Origin: Corallochytrium limacisporum
Taxonomy: Eukaryota > Opisthokonta
Direction: 5' to 3'
NCBI GenBank assembly: GCA_002811645.1
Contig: PDIP01000036.1
Location: forward strand, 131,988 to 195,987
Length of the DNA stretch: 64,000 nucleotides
Part shown: piece by piece, positions 1-10,900 of the stretch
Numbering within the stretch: the stretch's first letter is position 1
How the letters are laid out: every line of letters starts with the position of its first letter
The notes under the pieces: model-generated
Seen by the model: the letters and a program-made list of their open reading frames with translations, nothing else
What the model was told of the DNA's origin: nothing
Databases searched by the model: none
Translations under genes and position numbers: made by a program

Positions 1-379
1 GGGGGGGGGGGGGCCACGGAACAAAAGAGGTGTTTAACGGAAGGGAAGGATGAGAAGTTGTTTTGTAAAGGGGGCGGGGTTTCCTGGAGCTGTGCGGACT
101 GGCGTTGGTTGCGGACGGGTTTTGGGCTGCAGGGAATCAATTTGGGGCTCGTGAAACGATCAGGAGAGCACCTTAGCCAGCTGCGGATGGCACCAGTGAT
201 ATACAGTGACGGTAAATTGACTGACAGTAACATTCAAGAACCGCATGACTACTAGATCGAGGACAGAAAACGAAAAGTTTTATCTATGTACAAATATGTT
301 CCGTGTGCTTGACTATGCTGATGGGGGTGCGCTTGTCAAAATACATAATGGAAAATACAGAGTGTCTCTTGGACGACCC
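1..379. other. 3' flank of the ubiquilin gene; no gene seen
   Basis: The window opens with a run of 13 G, possibly a contig edge or a collapsed homopolymer. The rest has no convincing reading frame, RNA gene or repeat. It should hold the 3' untranslated region of the minus-strand ubiquilin gene. Confidence 0.5.
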
Positions 380-1903
380 TTAAATGTCTCCACCGAGAAG
401 GCGCTCAATAGCAGCGCTCACATTTCCGTTAGTGACATTCAGTGCACGGATATTGTCGTGCTGGTTAGTGAAGCCCATCTCCTCCAGCTGTCGCAGCTGG
501 CTTGCGTAGCGCTCTTCAGGGGGGCGGTCGTCATTTTGGTTTGCAGTTGCTCCAGCACCACCGAGGCCACCGAGACCGCCCATGCCTCCCATCATATTCA
601 TCATCATCTCCGGACTCATGCCACCCGCTCCAGCACCCTCTCCGCCTGCACCAAAACCGGGGAACAAACCACTTGATTGGAGCTGGGCCATCGCTTGTTG
701 CATCTGCATCATAGCCCTCATGTTCTCCGGGTTGAGCATCCTCTGCAGGCGCTCAGGATCGCTCATCATTTCCTGAAGCTGTGGGTTGCTGGCCAAGTAC
801 GGATTCTGGCGCATCATATCTGACATGCCCCTCATCATTTCCGGATTGCTGGTGATCTGTTCCAGAGACTGACGGAACATAGGGTCCTCCAACATGGATG
901 CCAGCCCTGGCACACTTCCTGGCATTGCCCCCGTGGCACCTGCACCACCAGTGGTGCTGTCTCCTGTTGTGCTTGACTCGTTTGCGCTATTTTCTGTGCT
1001 GGTGCCATTCACACCTGCAAAGGCAGCAAACGGATTCGAAGCTGCCGTGTTTCCTCCCGTTGATGACTGATTGCTCGTGTTGTTCGGTGCCCACGGGTTT
1101 GGAACAGGACCAGAACGAGCCTGGCTATTTGTGTTGCTGTCGCTAGTGCTATTGTTGTTGGACTCATCTTGATCCATCGCATTCATCATGGGCTCTTGCA
1201 CATTTCGGTACATTGAAGTAAGGTAGTTCATGCCCCCGGGCATGGCCTCCACATTCTGCAGCGCCCTGTCGTTGTTTCGCACCACTTCCCGCATGTGGGA
1301 AGGGTTCCGCATCATCTGCAACGTCTGTCTAAGGAAAGCTGGATCCGACATCACATGACGCATTTCTGGGTTGCGGTTCATCATTTCTTGCATCATCGGG
1401 TTGGACTCAATCATGGCGCGCATCAATTCCGGGTTATCCATCATCTGCTGCATGATGGGAGAGTTCATCATCTGCTGCATCATCTCTGGGTTGTTCATCA
1501 TTTCCTGCATGCCTGGCATTCCCATGCCTCCCATACCTCCCATTCCACTGAGAGGATTGGTATTAGTGTTCGCGTTGTTTTGCGACTGGGACTGGGACTG
1601 AGACGTAGGAGTCGGTGTGGGGCGAGGAGCCGCGGTGCTCCCCTGTGCAGAGGAAGGCGTTGCCTTCTTCATAGCTGTAGGCAGCAGATGAATTGAATGA
1701 CCATCCTTGACACCATACTCAGATACTTTTTTCTCGTCCTTCAGGATCTGCCCCGAATAAATGAGCCGCTGTTGATCAGCGGGAATATCCGACTCGCCCG
1801 CAAGCTTCTCCTTCAGGTCCCGCACAGAAACTTCTGGATCGAATGTGACTGGAAATTTTTTCTGCTTTGCAGCATACTGGATCGTAACTGAAATTTCTGA
1901 CAT
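380..1903 (-). CDS. UBQLN: Ubiquilin / Dsk2-type UBL-UBA shuttle protein
   Basis: 507 residues. Residues 1-76 form an N-terminal ubiquitin-like domain (starts MSEISVTIQYAAK; includes QQRLIYSGQIL). Two Met/Asn-rich STI1-type regions follow, at about 135-235 and 335-410, with repeated NPEMM and NPELM motifs. The C-terminal UBA domain is at about 463-505 (LEEMGF ... AAIERLLGG). UBL, STI1 and UBA in this order define ubiquilin/Dsk2, which carries ubiquitylated or membrane-protein clients to the proteasome in cytosol and nucleus. Between the STI1 regions lies an Asn/Ser/Thr-rich linker, and a GGMGG-type Gly/Met stretch precedes the UBA. Length falls between yeast Dsk2 and human UBQLN1. The start ATG directly opens the UBL, so it is secure. 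One exon. Confidence 0.96.
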   Translation of the reverse strand: MSEISVTIQYAAKQKKFPVTFDPEVSVRDLKEKLAGESDIPADQQRLIYSGQILKDEKKVSEYGVKDGHSIHLLPTAMKKATPSSAQGSTAAPRPTPTPTSQSQSQSQNNANTNTNPLSGMGGMGGMGMPGMQEMMNNPEMMQQMMNSPIMQQMMDNPELMRAMIESNPMMQEMMNRNPEMRHVMSDPAFLRQTLQMMRNPSHMREVVRNNDRALQNVEAMPGGMNYLTSMYRNVQEPMMNAMDQDESNNNSTSDSNTNSQARSGPVPNPWAPNNTSNQSSTGGNTAASNPFAAFAGVNGTSTENSANESSTTGDSTTGGAGATGAMPGSVPGLASMLEDPMFRQSLEQITSNPEMMRGMSDMMRQNPYLASNPQLQEMMSDPERLQRMLNPENMRAMMQMQQAMAQLQSSGLFPGFGAGGEGAGAGGMSPEMMMNMMGGMGGLGGLGGAGATANQNDDRPPEERYASQLRQLEEMGFTNQHDNIRALNVTNGNVSAAIERLLGGDI

Positions 1904-2085
1904 ATTTGTGTCTTGCTAATTTCGAACGCACTGACGTTACAGTGTGCAGACACGCAAAAGCTGTCAGGTTAATCAGGCTATTCTGAACAACGTGCCCATA
2001 AGTATTTTTGGATTCTCCTGACCTCACGGACTTTCATACCCAAACGATCTTATCGACTATGTTCTGCTGACCACTTTGCCTGCGT

Positions 2086-2361
2086 TTAGACCACGACTTC
2101 TTCCTCGCAGTCTGCTGACTCAACTTCGCCAAGTTTAGTCGTGTCCGCCTTGTGAAAATTCTGGGGGGCCGAACCGGACCCGACGGTTGCGGTCCCCCGA
2201 GAGTGTGTCCTGTTTGCCTCCTTCGTGACTGTATTCCTTTCGCTTGGTCTCCCCTTCCCAGCAGCCCTCCCTGCCCAGCTGCTGCCGCGGAGACGGAGAA
2301 ACACCAGTATACCGACCGAAGCCAGAAAGGTACAGATTCCTCTCGACAACGGTCCAGCCAT
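2086..2361 (-). CDS. Possible small single-pass membrane protein (doubtful)
   Basis: An ATG-initiated frame of 91 residues on the same strand as ubiquilin and 182 bp upstream of it. It begins MAGPLSRGICTFLASVGILV, so residues 6-23 could be a signal anchor or transmembrane helix. A polar, basic stretch follows, then an acidic tail ending EEEVVV. I do not recognise the family. The acidic C-terminus and N-terminal hydrophobic helix resemble a small secretory or organelle membrane protein, but the region is GC-rich and a chance frame of this size is quite possible. It could also be part of the ubiquilin 5' leader. Confidence 0.28.
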   Translation of the reverse strand: MAGPLSRGICTFLASVGILVFLRLRGSSWAGRAAGKGRPSERNTVTKEANRTHSRGTATVGSGSAPQNFHKADTTKLGEVESADCEEEVVV

Positions 2362-4731
2362 CGCCCAAGTTTCCGTACTAAATGAACGACTCACGCACGG
2401 TGGCTGCTGCGGGCTGCCGCTGCTTTGTTTCTTTTTTTTTTTGTTGCAGCTGATGCCAGTCGCAGCAGTTCCGCAGCCTTGGTCTCTCCGCTCTCCCGCT
2501 CGGAGCCTTGAGTGAGAGACCTCGGCCGGACGGAGAACTCAAGGGAGATCGCACAGACAGACGCGAGGGGACACACCCAAGGTCCCACCCCCCTCCCCCG
2601 GGGCGCTTCTCAGGATTTGCCACCGGTGGGCTGCGTAGAGTTTGGCCCTCCCGCCAGGGAAAGGGGGAGTGTGTGTTGAGGAAACAGACAAGCCATTGTT
2701 ATTTTGTTCGGGAAGGTACTCAGTGGCCCCCCGATGCCGCCGTGGCAGTGGGCCGGTCCAATGGAGAGCCCAGTACCCACAACATGTGGCCATACATTTT
2801 GGGTATCGCGAGTTGTAAGGGCTCTCACTGGTTTCAGTACTCTCGGTATTGTAGACGTCGGGTCTAACTCCAAGTATGACACCGGCCGCTATAGTGAATG
2901 TACAAGGCGGAACTACTTTAGGGTGCATATTTGATATACGGTATTTCACTAAATAGCAAGTGAGCACTAGCCAGTGGGTGTGTAATATGTTTAGTATGCG
3001 AGAAGTACACTGCGGTAGTGAATTGCACTGCGAGTACTTCCCATCTCCTAGTTTCCAGCCGTCGTTGCGGAACGCCGGATGTGGGGGATTCGTCAAGCCA
3101 CCGACGAGCAAGCAAGCAGCTGAGAGCGGACCACCAAATGCTACCCTTAAACAGAGTAACCACTAGCACAGGGGATGTGGATGCTACATACTCCAGATGG
3201 TGTGCCATGAGAACAAGACGGAAATTGGGGACCAAGGAACTCGTTGCCTGATGCTTGATCAAGCGCCTATCGTCAAATTGTTATCCTCTGCATCATCACC
3301 CTTTCATCACTCTTTAACGCCCTTAACATCTTAAATCACAATTCAAGGTAGTACTGTCACTATGCTGCGGTGTCGGTATGGAATCTTGTGATTTGGAAGA
3401 TACAAGTGGACAATGGACTGCATGAAAGAGTGCAATGAAGCCGCACACGCAAACACCGCAAGGCTCGGGTGTGTGATAGGTGGTAGTGTTGTGCCGACAG
3501 CGCTAGTGTGCTTGTGCGGTGATGATGATGTGATTGTTCACCGAATTTTCGCCGTCGTCCACACACGTTCACCTCGGGAACGCACCCTGCCGGCTAAGAA
3601 AATCAGGGGCCCCCCCTCTCCCATCGTAGATACGCCCTCTGCCTCTCAATGCTTCGATTGTCTGTTTCCTTTTGCTTCGCCGACGCACCACTTTGTGTGT
3701 GTGGAAAACAGAGGACCAGCTGGTCGGTGCTTTTCACTCACGGCAGGCAGTACCATCCAAAACAGACCAAGCACCGCGTAGGGATCACACCCAGAGGGAA
3801 GAAAAAAAAAATATTACGTGGAGAACCGGGCGCGAAAGTGAGCTCGTATAGAAAAACACAGATTTTTGACGCCACGGCTGCCCTTCCCGCAGAACATACC
3901 CAGTATATTCGATATAGAATTCGTACCTGTTCGGTTGCGACTGGCGGTGTCTGCGTGTCAGGAATGTTCGTTCTGGGCCGTTCTCCGTAAAGTCGGATGC
4001 GGTGCGGCGGAGCACATCACCTGAAATCGGCTCCCTGCCAAAATAGACTTTTAATGCAAAGGAACGACAAAACAAAATGCTTACGTTATTTGATGGTAGC
4101 AGAAAAGAAACACAAAGTGCTTCCTTCGGAGCGGGTGGGTCAGCAATCACAAGAGGCCAGCTCTAACCCGCGGTATGTCCACTTCGGTATACAAGCAGGA
4201 CAATTGCAGAGGCCACGAAAATCTAAAGAAAATGTATAGAGCACGAGCACACACGCAGCTTCACACGCACTCTTCAGGAAAGGCACAGTGGGTGGCTGGT
4301 GGGGGTGGCCGAAAAAATGGAGTTGTGAGGTGAGCTGGACTAACAAGGGGTGGGTGGGTGTCACCACCCGGTCGCAATTGAAAAGTATCGTACATAGTGA
4401 GTGTAGATGCGGTGGACTTCCATACTTTCAAGTAGCAGGACGACGTATCCAACACAAATGCACCAGTGGGACGCACTTGGCGGTTTGTTGGTGACCGTGC
4501 GGGCAGGAGTTGCGTTGATCTCCCACAACGCGGCTCTCTTGGCACCCGTAAGCTCGTTTGGCCGGCAAGCGTTCTCTTGATACATTGTACTGGAAAACGA
4601 CAGCATACGATGCATCTCAAAAAGGTATGTAACATGCTTGATGAAATGCCAAGGAAATTAGATATTAAGTTCAACTAACGGGTAAGTTTTTCCGTACGTT
4701 CTAAGAAACCAAAACAAACACATACATCACA
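2362..4731. other. Intergenic, 2.4 kb, low-complexity patches; no credible gene
   Basis: Contains a T12 run near 2431-2442, a C-tract/G-tract junction at 2588-2603 and several short frames with no family resemblance and no codon-usage support. The last 50 bp before the REEP5 start are A/C-rich (about 4705-4731), a typical leader for a highly expressed gene. No tRNA or snRNA signature was found. Confidence 0.5.
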
Positions 4732-5334
4732 ATGTCTGCTTCCACTGCTGGACCCTCTGAGAACCCCACCAAGGACGCACTTGGTGGTGTTATGAGAACC
4801 AAGACACAGCTCGACGAGTTCTTCCAGAACAGCAAGCTGTTCAAGGCCGCTTCTGAAAAGACTAAGATTCCCCCTGAAGCTCTTGGATACATTGTTCTCG
4901 GTGGTGGCTTCTTGGCCCTTCTCTTTGGCTTCGGTGCCGATGTCGCTTGCGACGTGGTCGGCTTCCTGTACCCCGCATACTGCTCGTTCAAAGCTATTGA
5001 GACAATCAACAAAGATGATGACACCCAGTGGCTAATTTACTGGGTTGTGTATGCTGCCTTCTCGGTCGCTGAACACTTCTTCGACTACCTCTTATTCTGG
5101 ATCCCCTTCTACTACTTCACTAAGATCTTCTTCCTGATCTGGTGCTTCCTACCCGAAACCCGCGGCGCTGAATGGCTGTACAAGACTTTCATCCGTCCCT
5201 TCCTGCAAAAGCACTCGGATAAGATCGATGCTGGCCTGGCAAAGGTTACCGGTATGGGCAGCACTCTCGTTGACCAGGCTGCTGATGCTATCTCTGGCAA
5301 GGCTGCTAAGTACGCCACCTCCAAGAGCGATTAA
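4732..5334 (+). CDS. YOP1: REEP5/Yop1-type ER membrane-shaping protein
   Basis: 200 residues, TB2/DP1/HVA22 family. After a soluble N-terminus (1-48) come hydrophobic hairpin segments at about 52-72 and 73-90, with the family motif FLYPAYCSFKAIE, then DDTQWLIYWVVYAAFSVAEH and a second hydrophobic pair to about residue 142. The segment GAEWLYKTFIRPFLQKH is also characteristic. An amphipathic helix (KIDAGLAKVTG...) follows, as in Yop1/REEP5. These proteins wedge into the outer leaflet and stabilise tubular endoplasmic reticulum. Length matches REEP5 (about 190). The start sits in a CACAATGTC context after an A/C-rich leader. Codon usage is strongly C/T-ending, suggesting high expression. Confidence 0.96.
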   Translation: MSASTAGPSENPTKDALGGVMRTKTQLDEFFQNSKLFKAASEKTKIPPEALGYIVLGGGFLALLFGFGADVACDVVGFLYPAYCSFKAIETINKDDDTQWLIYWVVYAAFSVAEHFFDYLLFWIPFYYFTKIFFLIWCFLPETRGAEWLYKTFIRPFLQKHSDKIDAGLAKVTGMGSTLVDQAADAISGKAAKYATSKSD

Positions 5335-5384
5335 GGGCTGTGAACATCTTTTGAACCACTCGTATCATGTATCATGTCAGGTAA

Positions 5385-5390
5385 AATAAA
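5385..5390 (+). terminator. Poly(A) signal AATAAA after REEP5/Yop1
   Basis: A canonical AATAAA hexamer lies 50 bp after the REEP5 stop, followed by T/G-rich sequence. Position and sequence fit a cleavage/polyadenylation signal. Confidence 0.6.
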
Positions 5391-6108
5391 CATAGTCGGT
5401 CTCGCACTGGTCTCGGTTTGAATCACATATCGGTGCTCCGCTCTATATTTGTTTCGAATATCGTAACCTCAGGTTCATACGGGAGACAACATCGGGCCGG
5501 TCGACCATCACTGTCGTGTACATGCCGACGTAACTTACGGGCTGGGTCTTGCTCATGGCTTTGTCCCTGCTTGCTTTGCCGTTCAGAAAAGCCAGAAAAT
5601 ACGCATCAATAAATGACATACGGACCGTGTACGAAACCTGCTGCCACCATCTGCAAAAGTGGGTCATCACCACCATACGTGACAGTTTGTCTCACATGTT
5701 CCATTCTATGGGGACACATCATGAATCTGGGCTTGCATTCTTAGTGCTTTCTTGCAACCGGGTTCCACCATGGTCTGCCTGAAGGGGGATGGTGATGATC
5801 AAATCATCAGTGGGCATTACATGGCGGTGCTTCGGCAGCAGTTCTGTGTGATCAATAAGCCGAGAGTGTGTAGTGCGTGTCACGATGCAAAGCATCTCTC
5901 GGGGCCTGCCACCTGCGAGACCGTCAAGGGTGGTTCTTGCTGCCGATAGAGTTCGAACCATGTGTTTCGCATGCTTGGTTCCGCCACTTTATTTTACTTG
6001 TCTGTGAGCAGTTCCAGCACATACCGAGCGTGTGTACCACCCACTTCTTGCTGCTCTCTTTGGTTGGCCTTTTCCAACGACTCCCCGCCCTCCCTTTGCA
6101 ATTTACGG

Positions 6109-6146
6109 CCAATCAGAGGCGCTTATTTTTTGAAAAATTAGCCAAT
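6109..6146. promoter_or_regulatory. Pair of CCAAT boxes
   Basis: CCAATCAGA at 6109-6117 and CCAATCAAA at 6142-6150, in the same orientation and 33 bp apart, beside a GC-rich patch (CTCCCCGCCCTCCC). This is what a NF-Y-dependent pol II promoter looks like. No recognisable gene lies just downstream. The nearest ATG (6362) opens only a 22-codon frame unless an intron is removed. IQGAP starts 1.8 kb away. Confidence 0.4.
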
Positions 6147-7348
6147 CAAAACGAGGTATTCGCGGGTTTGCGTGTGTCCTCCTCCTCTCGGTCACGGCGC
6201 GCAGGGGAAAATTGGCGGTTGGAGAGGTGGGGATTATCAGCGCTACCTCCAGTTTTCATAGTCGCTGAATGGCTTTTTACTGATCAAGACATTTTGGCTT
6301 TTCTAATCGATCGTCGCTACTGCGAAATAAGTCAGAAACAAATTCATCACAGACGGCGAAAATGTCAAAACAGAGACCCACCGAAACATCCCGCATGACC
6401 AAGGCGCCAGGAGAGAAGAAAAACGGGTGATTCTATCCATACTTTAAATATGTAACCGTCCGAGGGAGCGGCTTCTGAGTTCCTTCTAACCACTCCACAG
6501 AAATCTCCCCGCCACGCTCCCCAGCTTTTCGTCCGTGGTACTCCTGTCGTTCGGTACTGACACACTTGTGTGGCTGCCGCCTCCGAGCAAGGGGTCATTC
6601 GGACAAACGCCGTGGTTTCAAATTTCCACTTTGCTGGTCACTACGTGTTATGAGCCGGAAACATCCCTATATTTATTATTTCAAACCAAATGTTACATTC
6701 CAATTACCATAAATCCGAGGTATCTGTGCCCCCAAAGAGAGCCCCTTGGAGAACCCCCCCTGCTTCGTGCCGCCCCCTCTCCCCCCCCCTTTTTCACCGG
6801 GTCACTCTTCCCTCTCTGCTTGCTCCGTTCCTCAGCGACGTCCCTACGGAGTCACTGCTGTTCTCTCCCCAAGGCGCAACCCAAACACTGGATGGGTACC
6901 CAGAATGGAGGGAAACATAAGGGGAGAAAGAAAAAATAAGATTGGAAAGGGAGGGAAGGAAAAAAAAAAAAAAAGAAGGACTAGTGTCTCTCACACCAAC
7001 GCCGAAGCACGACCCTTCTTTCAAAGAAAAAAAATATTCTATAAAGGGGGAGCGACCGACCAGCCGACGACAAGGCGGCCGTGCGTCCCAGGGGGCGATG
7101 GCGTTTTTGCACGTAACTCGAACCTTGAATCTGGTCCTGAATTTTGGAGATATTATGACAGAGATACAGCACTGATGGCAATGTTGTGTATCCGAATTTG
7201 TCATTCCGGTCGTGTCAGGACCTATCCGGCGACGGGTTCTCAAGGGCGCGGTTGCCAGCAGGGAAACGGCGAGAGACAAAAGCAGGGGCACGCCACGGAA
7301 CGGAGGGGGCGGGTATGCCTTGCCCCCAGGGACGGGTGTGTAAGTGTG

Positions 7349-7376
7349 AGAGAGAGAGAGAGAGTGTGTGTGTGTG
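7349..7376. repeat. Compound microsatellite (AG)n(TG)n
   Basis: Eight AG units run directly into six TG units, followed by a pyrimidine-rich stretch. Read by eye from the bases. Confidence 0.9.
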
Positions 7377-7979
7377 TTGTCTGTTTTCTCGTTCTGTATC
7401 TCTCTCCTCCCCTCCCCCCTCCCTCCCCGCCGTCGTCTCAACGGTCCCCCCCCCTCCCGGGGGACCTCCCTACGGTCGTTTAGTACTCATGTTGCACTGG
7501 CTTATGTGAAACCTTGTTCAGAATATGTCATTGACTCTCTATAGTCGGGGGAGAGCTGTACCCGGAGAGGGATGTATCGCATGGTAACCCAGGAGAGGGG
7601 TGTTTGCAAGGGGGCACCCAAACAGAACACTTCTAAGTGAATTGTGCTGTTCGGCCAACGCAAGGAACAGGAGAATTGTCGGGTTCTCATGGGTGGTTTG
7701 TGTTTGTGTATGTTTATGTATGTCTCCGAGATACAAACACACAGTAAGCATACCTCAAGCCTCGCGTGTACACAATTCAATGAAGGTAGAAGGGACCACC
7801 AATGATGCCCATTGAATAGCACCTTGATCTAGTTGAAGTACGACGTGTGTTGCCACAGTGTGTTGTGGTTTTAAGAAACCTTTGCGAAAGAATTTGAAAC
7901 AAGTACTTTTGTCTTAATCACCAAGAGGACGGAAGGATAGCCAAGTAGGTTTCCACACCCACGGAGGTGTATAGGTTAT

Positions 7980-10900
7980 ATGCGTGACAAAATCTCAGAC
8001 CTGCAAAGCATGTCGGCGTCTAACTTGCACAAAACAGAGGGTTATGGCTTTGCGAAGAGCCGTAACGCTCTGCGCAAGGACGATGAGGAGGATGTCGTCG
8101 ATTCGGACTGGATGGACGCCTCCCGTGCTCATATGCAGGCTTACGAATACCTTTGTCACTTGGAAGAAGTGAAGCAATGGCTAGAGGGCCTCATTCAGGA
8201 GGAACTGCCGCCATCAACAGAATTGGAAGAGGGTCTTCGCAACGGTGTTTACCTGGCTAAGCTTGCCATGTTCTACGCTCCTGATAAAGTGACAAAGCGT
8301 AAGATCTTTGACATCAGCCAGGAGAAGTACCATGAGAATGGCCTTCACTTCAGGCACACAGATAACACTGCCCAGTGGCTGAAGAGCCTGGATCATGTAG
8401 GTCTGCCCAATATCTTCTATCCGGAGACTACAGACATCTATGACAAGAAGAACATGCCCAAGGCTATCTACTGCATCCACGCTTTGTCTCACTTCTTGTA
8501 CAAGAAGGGCATGGCACCTCTCATTCAGAATTTGGTTGGCAAGGCTCAGTTCACAGAGGAAGAACTGAGCGCTATGCAACAAGAGCTGAACCGTCTGGGT
8601 GTCAACATGCCTGCCTTTGGCAAGATTGGCGGTGTGCTGGCTAAGGAATTGGGTCAGAATGACGCTGAGCGTATTGCAGCTATCATTGCTATCAATGAAG
8701 CTGTGGAACAGGGTAATGCTGATGAGACCCTGGCCCGCCTTTTGGTACCTGTTGTCGGTTTGGTGGATGTCGAAGAGGCGTACGGACCTGGCTACCAGGA
8801 CCACTTGGCATTTGCCAAGCAGGAGAAGACTGCCGCTTTTGAAGCCGCCAATCCTGACAAGCCTCTGGAGGAGTGCGATGTCTTTGACCGCTACCTTACC
8901 GGCGAGGAGATCCAGGCCAACATCAATGCCAGTAATGTATCCCAGGCTTTGGCCTTCATCGATGCCAGCATCCTTGAGGGTGACCCTGACCAGCTCTTGC
9001 AGGCTATGAAGAACAAGTACGTTCCTATTCACAACGTGGATGATGACAACAAGAAGTACTACATGCACAGTCTTCGGGAGAATCGGGATGCCAAGGGTGA
9101 GGCGCTGACCAAGAAGGAGGTTGAAATGGCAGTGGAGGAGGCCAATTTGGATGCCGCCATGTTCCGCCTGAACAGGGCGATTGAGGCTGGTGATGACGAA
9201 GGAGTACTCTTTGCCCTGGAGGATGAGTGCTTGAACTTGCCTGAGGTACGCGGTGACCTTGCCCGCCCCTACACCATCAAGCTGGCTTACGAGCGCGATC
9301 GTCTCGGTGAGGACCTCTGCTACGATGCTGTGACCAGTATTGTGAACGATGTCAACGCTAAAGGTGGCTTTGAGGATGAAGTAACCAAGATCCAGGCCTT
9401 CTGGAGAGGACAGACCCAACGTCGCAAGTATCTCGAGATGCTGGACCACTACTACTCCAACCAGGACGCCATCGTCAAGTGCCAGGCTGCTGTGCGAGGC
9501 ACTCTTGCTCGCCGAAAGCATGATCAACGCCTTGCTCAGTGGCGCAACAACCTTGGTGCCATCATTCGCATCCAGGCCTGGTACAGGGGTTATCAGGCAC
9601 GGACCTACATGGCCCGTTTGCTGGCTGTTGATGACCCCATGGTCAAGCACATCCGCTGGGGATACCGTACTTTCATTGAAGGTCACGAAGATGTTGACTT
9701 TAACGAAGAACTGTCCCTTACGAAGATGCGCCAGAAGTATATTCTCGAGCTGAGGCAGCAGAGGGAACTCCAGCAGGAATTGAATGCCATGGATGTTAAG
9801 ATTGGTCTACTGATCAAGAACCAGCTTGAGCTGAGCGACGTTGTTGCGCAGTCTCGTAAGCTGAAGAAGGGTAAGGTCATGGTTTCGCGACAGGGTTTCA
9901 AGGCTCTGAACAAGGAGGATCGTCAGCGCTATGAGGGCTACCAGTACATGTTCTACCTTTTGCAGACGAACCCTGTGTACCTGGCCAGGCTGCTGTTCCT
10001 GCTCCCGGCCAACCGCACTGGTAAGTTCATCGAGAGCATTATTCTCACGACCTACAATTTTGCCATCAATGATCGTGAGCAGTACCTGGTTCTGAAGCTT
10101 TTCAAGGCTGCCATTGACGAGGAAATGACCCGTGTGTTTGAAATCAAGGATTTCATCACTGGCAACCCCACCGTGACGAAGATGGTTGTTCAGTACAACC
10201 GTCAGCGTGGCGGACAGGAAATGGAGTTCCTGCGCGATTTGCTGCAGCCTTTGGTCCGCGCTGTGTTGGAAGAGGATATCAACATGAACCTTAATCCCAT
10301 TGACATTTACAAGCGCTGGATTATTCAAATTGAACAGGAGACTGGCAAGGCTGCTGACATGGCGTATGATGTAAACACCGAAGAGGCCTTGAGCTACGAT
10401 CATGTGCGCAATGTCTTGGATGACCGTATTCAGCGCATTACTGATATCACGTCCAAGTTCCGGGATGCCATTGTGGACTCTCTTGACAAGATGCCTTATG
10501 CCATGCGTTATTTCGCTTCTGAGATCCGTCGGGCTCTGGAGGAGAAGTTCACCGATGCCGATGAGACTGAGATCATTAAGGTCGTGGGCAACGTTGTTTA
10601 TTACCGTTTTATCAATCCTGCCATTGTTGCTCCCGATGCCTTTGAGGTTCTGGACAGTTCCATGGCTGAGTCTATCAGTGTCGATCAGCGCCGCAACTTG
10701 GGTGAGATTGCTAAACTGCTGCAAATCATGAGCGCCAAGAAGCGCTTCGCTGAGGGAAGCGAAGACCATCTGGCTCGCCTGAACAATTACCTCTCTGAAT
10801 CTTGGGTCATCTTCCGTGACTTCTTCATCACTGTCACTGAAATTGAGAGCCCGGAGAGGCACTTCAACCAGGATCAGTACACCGAGGATGTCATGGTTGC

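Larger units (their letters stand above)
5335..7979. other. Intergenic, 2.6 kb, upstream of IQGAP
   Basis: No credible long gene. It holds two CCAAT boxes (6109-6146), a possible intron-like segment near 6427-6500, an A15 run near 6960-6974, a compound AG/TG microsatellite (7349-7376) and a C-tract/G-tract junction (7446-7464). Frames in 6746-7483 are low-complexity Pro/Lys/Arg translations of polypurine/polypyrimidine DNA and are not believed. Confidence 0.5.

Noticed and set aside
1-13. G13 at the window start as a telomere end
   Set aside because: A single homopolymer with no telomeric repeat units; more likely a contig edge or poly-G run like others in the window.
5877-6398. 173-codon frame across the CCAAT boxes
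   Set aside because: No homology by eye, and it runs through a promoter-like region.
6746-7483. 245-codon frame and its 215-codon antisense partner
   Set aside because: Both are translations of polypurine/polypyrimidine and microsatellite DNA.
8214-9686. 490-codon frame antisense to IQGAP (and another at 9807-10946)
   Set aside because: They lie fully inside the IQGAP coding region, have no domain resemblance and arise from its codon bias, which leaves few stops on the opposite strand.
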